A DNA stretch of 9,116 nucleotides, taken from contig JANPGO010000116.1 of NCBI GenBank assembly GCA_031423995.1, forward strand, positions 1 to 9,116. Direction: 5' to 3'. Every line of letters starts with the position of its first letter. Position 1 is the first letter of the stretch. Origin of the DNA: STC-74 sp031423995. GTDB taxonomy: Bacteria > Patescibacteriota > Gracilibacteria > BD1-5 > UBA2023. Of the stretch, positions 6,003 to 9,116 are shown piece after piece. The notes below the pieces were generated by a model. That model was given only the letters and a program-made list of their open reading frames with translations. It had not been told where the DNA came from and did not search any database. The translations under genes and the position numbers were made by a program.

Positions 6003-6248
6003 ATGGGTAATTCTTCTCCTGAGACTCCTACATCGTCTTGAATTGATGAACTTGATGATGCTGCACTAGTATTTCGGAATGTTAGTTCATTGTGATGAAC
6101 TCTTTGATGAGCAGTATGTTCTTGAGTAATGAATATTGATTCACCAAATGTCTGATGATACGCTTTAATAGGATTGTTCGTTTGATGAGTAGCATCATTG
6201 ATTGCAATGAGACTCTACAGTGTTCTCAGAAACTCAAATGATAAATAA
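6003..6248 (+). CDS. Tiny glycine-rich membrane protein with ten UGA codons
   Basis: 81 residues from ATG 6003-6005 to TAA 6246-6248, wholly invisible under the standard code. In-frame TGA occur at codons 13, 31, 32, 35, 36, 41, 51, 52, 61 and 62, giving ten of its twelve glycines. With UGA=Gly the product has a polar N-terminus (SSPETPTSSGIDELDDAA) and a glycine-rich hydrophobic region with GGTLGGAVCSG (31-41). A strong membrane segment follows, GGYALIGLFVGGVASLIAM (51-69), with a basic end (RLYSVLRN). The tandem GG pairs, the hydrophobic segment and a clean ATG-to-TAA frame support a real gene, though it is short and I know no homologue. It lies 47 AT-rich bases after glyS; a TAATAT/TATAAA stretch just before the ATG may be a -10 box. 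The gap to the DedA gene (6249-6308) is AT-rich without a clear terminator. Confidence 0.7.
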
Positions 6249-6308
6249 TAATATTGTACGTATAGTTCAATCAAGTTTTGATATTATTCGTAATTATTAT
6301 TCAGGCTT

Positions 6309-6899
6309 ATGCATTCTCTCATCGATTCACTTCTCCACTTCTTCGGGAATCTCTCATATCTCGATATCTTCGTCCTCATGGCGATGGAATCATCGATCAT
6401 CCCCGTTCCATCGGAACTCGTCATGATACCTGCAGGGGTACTTGCTGCGAAGAGCGGACTCGATCCATTTCTCGTGACTCTCATCGGTGGAGTGGGATCT
6501 GTTGTTGGTGCGCTCGCGAATTATTGGCTCCTCGGGCGATGGCTCGGGAAACCATTTCTCGAGAAATATGGGAAATATATCCTCATCACGAAGGAGAAAT
6601 ACAAAAAGGCTGAAAATCTCTTCCTTCAGAATGACAAACTTTATACATTTATCGGACGAATGATTCCCGTCGTGCGACATCTGATCTCTATTCCAGCAGG
6701 TATTTTTCGTATGCGGATGCTCCCATTTATTTCCATTACCTTTCTCGGGGCGACACTCTGGTGTAGTGTGCTCGTTGGACTTGGATATTATTTCGGAGCG
6801 AGTGTCGAAAGTATTGTGATCCAGTATGGGAACGATCTCAAGTATATTGCAATACCAGGAATCGCATTTTTTCTCTGGTGGAAGATCTTTAAGAAATAA
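6309..6899 (+). CDS. DedA-family (VTT/SNARE-associated) membrane protein
   Basis: 196-residue integral membrane protein of the DedA family, associated elsewhere with lipid (undecaprenyl phosphate or phospholipid) transport and membrane homeostasis. The reentrant-loop signature E27-x4-P32-x-P34-x-E36 (ESSIIPVPSE) and the G116-R117-x2-P120-x2-R123 signature (GRMIPVVRH) are both intact, followed by IPAG. Hydrophobic segments lie at about 14-46, 54-76, 130-160 and 175-192. Length is usual for the family (~200). It has no in-frame UGA. All glycines are GGN, unlike the gene before it. The next gene begins 3 bases after the stop, so the two are co-transcribed. In CPR cells, which appear to scavenge lipids, a lipid-transport role would fit, but the substrate is not shown here. 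Confidence 0.93.
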   Translation: MHSLIDSLLHFFGNLSYLDIFVLMAMESSIIPVPSELVMIPAGVLAAKSGLDPFLVTLIGGVGSVVGALANYWLLGRWLGKPFLEKYGKYILITKEKYKKAENLFLQNDKLYTFIGRMIPVVRHLISIPAGIFRMRMLPFISITFLGATLWCSVLVGLGYYFGASVESIVIQYGNDLKYIAIPGIAFFLWWKIFKK

Positions 6900-6902
6900 T
6901 CT

Positions 6903-7652
6903 ATGAAGACACTTATTTTCATCCATTGAGCCGATTCTTTTCTCGACGACGAGGCGTATATCCATTTTCTCCAGAATGACTATATTCCTCGATACACGAT
7001 GCCTTGGGATGATGTCGAGAAAGTTGATTATCGAAAAGTTATCGCAAAAAAGTGGAAAGAACAGTGAGGACAGGTCTGGTATCCAGCGATGCCCAATAAG
7101 CAAAATGCTCGATACCGTGACTGGAAACTCGTTTTCGAGTGAATCGTTGAACAATTAAGTCCTGATGATGAACTCACCCTTGTTGGTGGTTCGCTCGGAG
7201 GATGTTTTCTGTTGAAGTATTTTGCAGAAATCAGTGCCTGTCATTCTGAGGGAACAGGTGAATCCGAGTATCATGAGGAGAGAAGTCATCCTGGGGTGCG
7301 AAGCATCTGTTCCGAGGAAGTAAAGATGGAACAGATGCTTCCTATCGTCAGCATGACACATCTAAAGGAATCTATACATCAAATCCACCTCATCGCTGCA
7401 TGTATTGCCGAGGGTGATTTTAGTACACCGACCAATTATGAGTTCCTAAAGCATCTCGGAAATCGTGTACATATTTGGCACGCGGAGGATGACCCTGTTG
7501 TACCATTTACCGTAGGAGAGGAGTTATCGTCGATCCTACCAGATGCGGTGTTTCACTCATTCACTCCCGATCGAGAATATGGTCACTTCCATGGGATTCC
7601 TGCATTTCCAGAACTCGAGAGAGAAATCTTCTCGTTTGAGCCAATTGAATAA
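6903..7652 (+). CDS. RBBP9/YdeN-like alpha/beta serine hydrolase with a palindrome insert
   Basis: 249 residues, three in-frame UGA at codons 9, 55 and 80 (6927, 7065, 7140). The N-terminal LIFIHG has its conserved oxyanion-loop glycine at UGA9. The MPWDD and MPNKQNARYRDW segments resemble the YdeN/RBBP9 family, small cytosolic serine hydrolases of mostly unknown substrate. The catalytic triad appears complete: nucleophile S97 in V-G-G-S97-L-G-G, acid D196 or D197 in WHAEDDPVVPF, and H228 in YGHF. Residues 113-152 (ACHSEGTG to VSMT) are absent from the family pattern and correspond exactly to a 120-bp palindromic element. Without them the protein would be about 209 residues, near the usual 180-200. 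It begins 3 bases after the DedA stop. The end is 5 bases from the convergent HxlR gene. Confidence 0.9.
7239..7358. repeat. 120-bp palindromic element inserted in frame in the hydrolase gene
   Basis: The ends are imperfect inverted repeats: TGTCATTCTGA (7239-7249) and TCAGCATGACA (7348-7358), matching 10 of 11. Inside is a perfect 13-bp hairpin, AAGCATCTGTTCC (7301-7313) / GGAACAGATGCTT (7328-7340). The length is exactly 40 codons and both ends fall on codon boundaries. It adds a hydrophilic segment after the helix that follows the nucleophile. The TGTCATTC end resembles the intergenic GTCATTC elements of this window. Confidence 0.8.
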
Positions 7653-7657
7653 GTCTA

Positions 7658-7957
7658 TTATTTCTTCGCTTCACCCCACCAATCTGCGAGATCGATCAGA
7701 CGACGAGAGAGTTCTTGACCGAGCGGGGAGAGGGTATATTCACTGCTTTCTGACTTCTCGAGGATTCCTGATTCGACGAGCTCAGCGAGACGATCGGTGA
7801 GGATCTTGGTATTCGCTTCGCCGATATTTCTGCGAATCTCTGTGAAGGTATGTGCACCCTCGTCGATCGCCTGGAGGATGAAAATGACCCACTTCTTCCC
7901 GAGGAGAGTGAAGAGAGATTGAGCATGAGGACAGTTACAACGTGGAGCGCGTACCAT
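7658..7957 (-). CDS. HxlR-family winged-helix regulator, YodB-like, with N-terminal cysteines
   Basis: 99-residue DNA-binding protein of the HxlR (DUF24/MarR-like) family. The layout fits the family: R-C7-N-C9-P at the N-terminus, then S-L-F-T-L-L-G-K-K-W, the recognition region F-T-E-I-R-R-N-I...T-K-I-L-T-D-R-L-A-E-L, the wing GILEKSESSEYTLSPLG, and a dimerising C-terminal helix (SRRLIDLADWWGEAK). YodB-type members sense quinones, diamide and other electrophiles through a conserved N-terminal cysteine and repress azoreductase and nitroreductase genes. C7 or C9 is the likely counterpart. The gene is divergent from a nitroreductase, the classic target. No in-frame UGA. ATG 7955-7957 is preceded by TATAGA and TATAGT hexamers and has no Shine-Dalgarno. 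The gene is convergent with the hydrolase, with a 5-base gap and no terminator between. Confidence 0.93.
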   Translation of the reverse strand: MVRAPRCNCPHAQSLFTLLGKKWVIFILQAIDEGAHTFTEIRRNIGEANTKILTDRLAELVESGILEKSESSEYTLSPLGQELSRRLIDLADWWGEAKK

Positions 7958-8004
7958 ATTTTCTATAAAAAAACTATAACGGGATAATAATCAATTTCTT
8001 TTTT

Positions 8005-8023
8005 AAAGCAATAAATTTGCTTT
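8005..8023. promoter_or_regulatory. Palindrome in the HxlR/nitroreductase intergenic region, candidate operator
   Basis: Perfect 7-bp inverted repeat AAAGCAA / TTGCTTT with a 5-base AT spacer, placed centrally between the divergent regulator (start 7957) and the nitroreductase (start 8113). Two-fold symmetric sites of this size are what an HxlR dimer would bind. No T-tract makes it a terminator. An alternative site is the AGTTC...GAACT pair (8046-8050 and 8086-8090) that brackets the nitroreductase -35. The binding assignment is inference. Confidence 0.4.
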
Positions 8024-8069
8024 CCTCACACTTTTCGATACTATCAGTTCAAGTTTATTTTATAAAGTA

Positions 8070-8097
8070 TTGCACTTTGTACTGGGAACTATATATT
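8070..8097 (+). promoter_or_regulatory. Nitroreductase promoter
   Basis: -35 TTGCAC (8070-8075), a 16-base spacer and -10 TATATT (8092-8097). This is the same arrangement as the T-box promoter. Predicted transcription start is near 8104, only about 9 bases before the ATG at 8113, leaving almost no leader. This is one reason to reject the upstream in-frame start at 8017. Confidence 0.6.
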
Positions 8098-8112
8098 TAT
8101 AACCTTCTTTCT

Positions 8113-8739
8113 ATGTCATTCATCTCCAATCTCAATTGGCGTTATGCGACCAAAAAATTCGATACCAATAAGAAAGTATCTGATACCGATCTCGAAAAAA
8201 TCCTCGAGGCAATCCGCCTCACACCGACATCATTCGGTCTCCAGCCCTATCACTTCTATATCGTCTCGAATCCAGAAGTGAAGGAACAGATCCAAGCGGT
8301 ATCATGGAACCAACCTCAGATCGGATCATCGTCACACCTTATTATCTTCGCAGCTCGGACGGATCTCCTCGTGAATAATGATGAATACTTCACCCTCATG
8401 TCTGGTGGGAATCCAGAGGTCCGTGCGAGTCTGAAGGGATTCGAGGATATGGTCACAGGGACAATCGCGATGAAGGAGTCGAATGGAACTGCTCACGACT
8501 GGGCAGCAAGACAAACATATATTGCTCATGGGTTCGCGATGGCTGCATGTGCTGAGCTCGAGATCGACTCGTGTCCGATGGAAGGATTTGATCCTGTAGC
8601 TGTAGGAAACATCCTCGGACTCCCAGAATCTCAGAAGGCTGTTGTCATGCTCCCGATCGGTTACCGTGCCGAATGAGAAGCTCCACGGAGTCCAAAAGTC
8701 CGATTTTCGAAAGAGGCACTTTTCACAGAAGTAAAATAA
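8113..8739 (+). CDS. NfsB/YodC-like FMN nitroreductase (NAD(P)H oxidoreductase)
   Basis: 208-residue flavoprotein of the nitroreductase family, which reduces nitroaromatics, quinones and related electrophiles with NAD(P)H. NWRYATKKFD (8-17) carries the FMN-phosphate-binding arginine. RLTPTSFGLQPYHFYIV is the FMN/dimer segment, and the C-terminal VVMLPIGY is the usual FMN-pyrophosphate loop. UGA at codon 188 (8674-8676) encodes Gly in YRAE-G-EAPRSPKVRF. The standard code would cut off the last 21 residues, which contain the conserved P-R-x-P-K-V-R tail. The ATG at 8113 gives the family N-terminus (MSFISNLNWR). The longer frame from 8017 would add 32 residues, start within the divergent control region and precede the promoter. 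It is divergent from the HxlR regulator and ends before a nested hairpin. Confidence 0.95.
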
Positions 8740-8766
8740 CGTTTAGTATAGTAAATTCAATTGAAT

Positions 8767-8851
8767 AAGAGAAGCTCCTGTCATTCCTGCGAAGGCAGGA
8801 ATCTAGCATAAGAGAATAGATTCTGGCATCCCCCAGGGGAGCTTCTCTTTT
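8767..8851 (+). terminator. Nested-hairpin terminator after the nitroreductase gene
   Basis: A perfect 12-bp outer stem, AAGAGAAGCTCC (8767-8778) / GGAGCTTCTCTT (8838-8849), continues into TTTT. It encloses a GTCATTCCTGC-type palindrome (8780-8803) and a smaller CTGG/CCAG hairpin. It lies 27 bases after the stop codon. A second hairpin, TTTTCAC (8848-8854) / GTGAAAA (8858-8864), shares the T-tract and can terminate in either direction. Confidence 0.6.
8780..8803. repeat. Dispersed palindrome (GTCATTCCTGC family), third copy
   Basis: ATTCCTGC (8783-8790) / GCAGGAAT (8795-8802) with loop GAAG, preceded by GTC. Near-identical to the inverted copy at 4391-4418, and related to the left end of the element at 4028. 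It is nested in the long hairpin after the nitroreductase gene. Confidence 0.75.
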
Positions 8852-8864
8852 CACTTCGTGAAAA

Positions 8865-9116
8865 TCACCTTCTAAAGCCGGAATGATAAAATTGGTCTTA
8901 ATCAAACAATTTATTATAATGAAATCATACTAGATATATACCTATTCGATTTTGAATGGGTATTATTTTGCGATAAAATCATAAAAAGTCTTGACAGAGA
9001 GCAGTTCATATTACCAGTGTATGATGTATTCATTACTATTTTGTATGGATTATTCTGATATTGTACCACCCTAAGCAACGACAGAAACACCGTGAAGCTG
9101 AGTTTATAGAACATTA
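8865..9116. other. AT-rich region without a supported gene
   Basis: Plus-strand frames are open here under table 25 but lack ATG starts: one runs from about 8876 to a TAG at 9101-9103 (with LFDFEWVLFCDK), another from 8977 to the window end (finishing HPKQRQKHREAEFIEH). A minus frame with ATG at 9112-9114 and TAA at 8914-8916 (66 aa) has a weakly hydrophobic start but no recognisable motif. A TATAAT hexamer occurs at 8915-8920 and a TTGACA at 8991-8996, without suitably spaced partners. The right edge may hold the start of a gene, or a decayed one, that continues outside the window. Confidence 0.4.

Noticed and set aside
6390..7154. 254-residue minus-strand open frame antisense to the DedA and hydrolase genes
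   Set aside because: It overlaps two well-supported genes across their junction and has no recognisable motif.
8017..8112. 32-residue upstream extension of the nitroreductase from an ATG-like start at 8017
   Set aside because: It lies in the divergent control region and upstream of the promoter. Family homology begins at MSFISNLNWR (8113).
29..8739. Widespread pseudogenes or selenocysteine/readthrough at the many in-frame TGA codons
   Set aside because: The TGAs fall at conserved glycines in several unrelated families, the frames end only at TAA/TAG, and no SECIS-like context recurs. A genome-wide UGA=Gly code is the simpler explanation.
29..8739. UGA=Trp (Mycoplasma-type code 4)
   Set aside because: Conserved tryptophans use TGG, while TGA falls where glycine is invariant (DEQHRF-G, I-H-G, G-D-A).

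Overview
This window comes from a bacterium that reads UGA as glycine (translation table 25). That code is known from the CPR/Patescibacteria lineages Absconditabacteria (SR1) and Gracilibacteria (BD1-5). The case rests on conserved glycines that fall exactly on in-frame TGA: RecG motif II DEQHRF-G, the G-R-Q that opens RecG helicase domain 2, the G-D-A of an O-methyltransferase, the I-H-G oxyanion-loop glycine of a serine hydrolase, and two sites in glycyl-tRNA synthetase. Conserved tryptophans are TGG, which argues against the Mycoplasma-type UGA=Trp code. Every gene here ends in TAA or TAG. Standard-code gene calling would split or lose most of the genes, so all coordinates below are re-derived with UGA=Gly.

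Layout. Bases 29-2862 (minus strand) hold recG followed by a class I SAM O-methyltransferase. Bases 2919-3722 (minus) hold two unrecognised small proteins ending at a strong terminator. Bases 3812-4025 (plus) are a promoter followed by what looks like a complete, very compact T-box riboswitch. It has a short Stem I, a Stem III, an antiterminator with the T-box bulge, and a mutually exclusive intrinsic terminator. It precedes a small two-helix membrane protein gene (4105-4365) and glycyl-tRNA synthetase (4492-5955). Next come a tiny glycine-rich membrane protein with ten UGA codons (6003-6248), a DedA-family membrane protein (6309-6899) and an RBBP9/YdeN-like serine hydrolase (6903-7652). A convergent HxlR-type regulator (7658-7957, minus) lies divergent to a nitroreductase (8113-8739, plus), which ends in a nested hairpin. 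I could not support any gene in 8865-9116.

How the parts fit. The T-box is the central observation. In an organism where UGA also means glycine, glycyl-tRNA supply matters unusually, and the GlyRS gene itself needs UGA-decoding tRNA-Gly twice. The RNA has a UGGA bulge (complement of UCCA, the usual tRNA-Gly 3' end), no Stem II (as in glycine T-boxes), a GGC triplet in the terminal loop of Stem I, and tandem UGA triplets in its internal loop. The HxlR/nitroreductase pair resembles the YodB/YodC electrophile-response arrangement.

Two further themes recur. Repeats have been inserted inside conserved genes while keeping the frame (O-methyltransferase, RecG twice, hydrolase). Dispersed GTCATTCCTGC-type palindromes sit between genes. 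No start codon has a convincing Shine-Dalgarno sequence, and several lie only 7-15 bases after a -10-like hexamer, suggesting leaderless or near-leaderless mRNAs.
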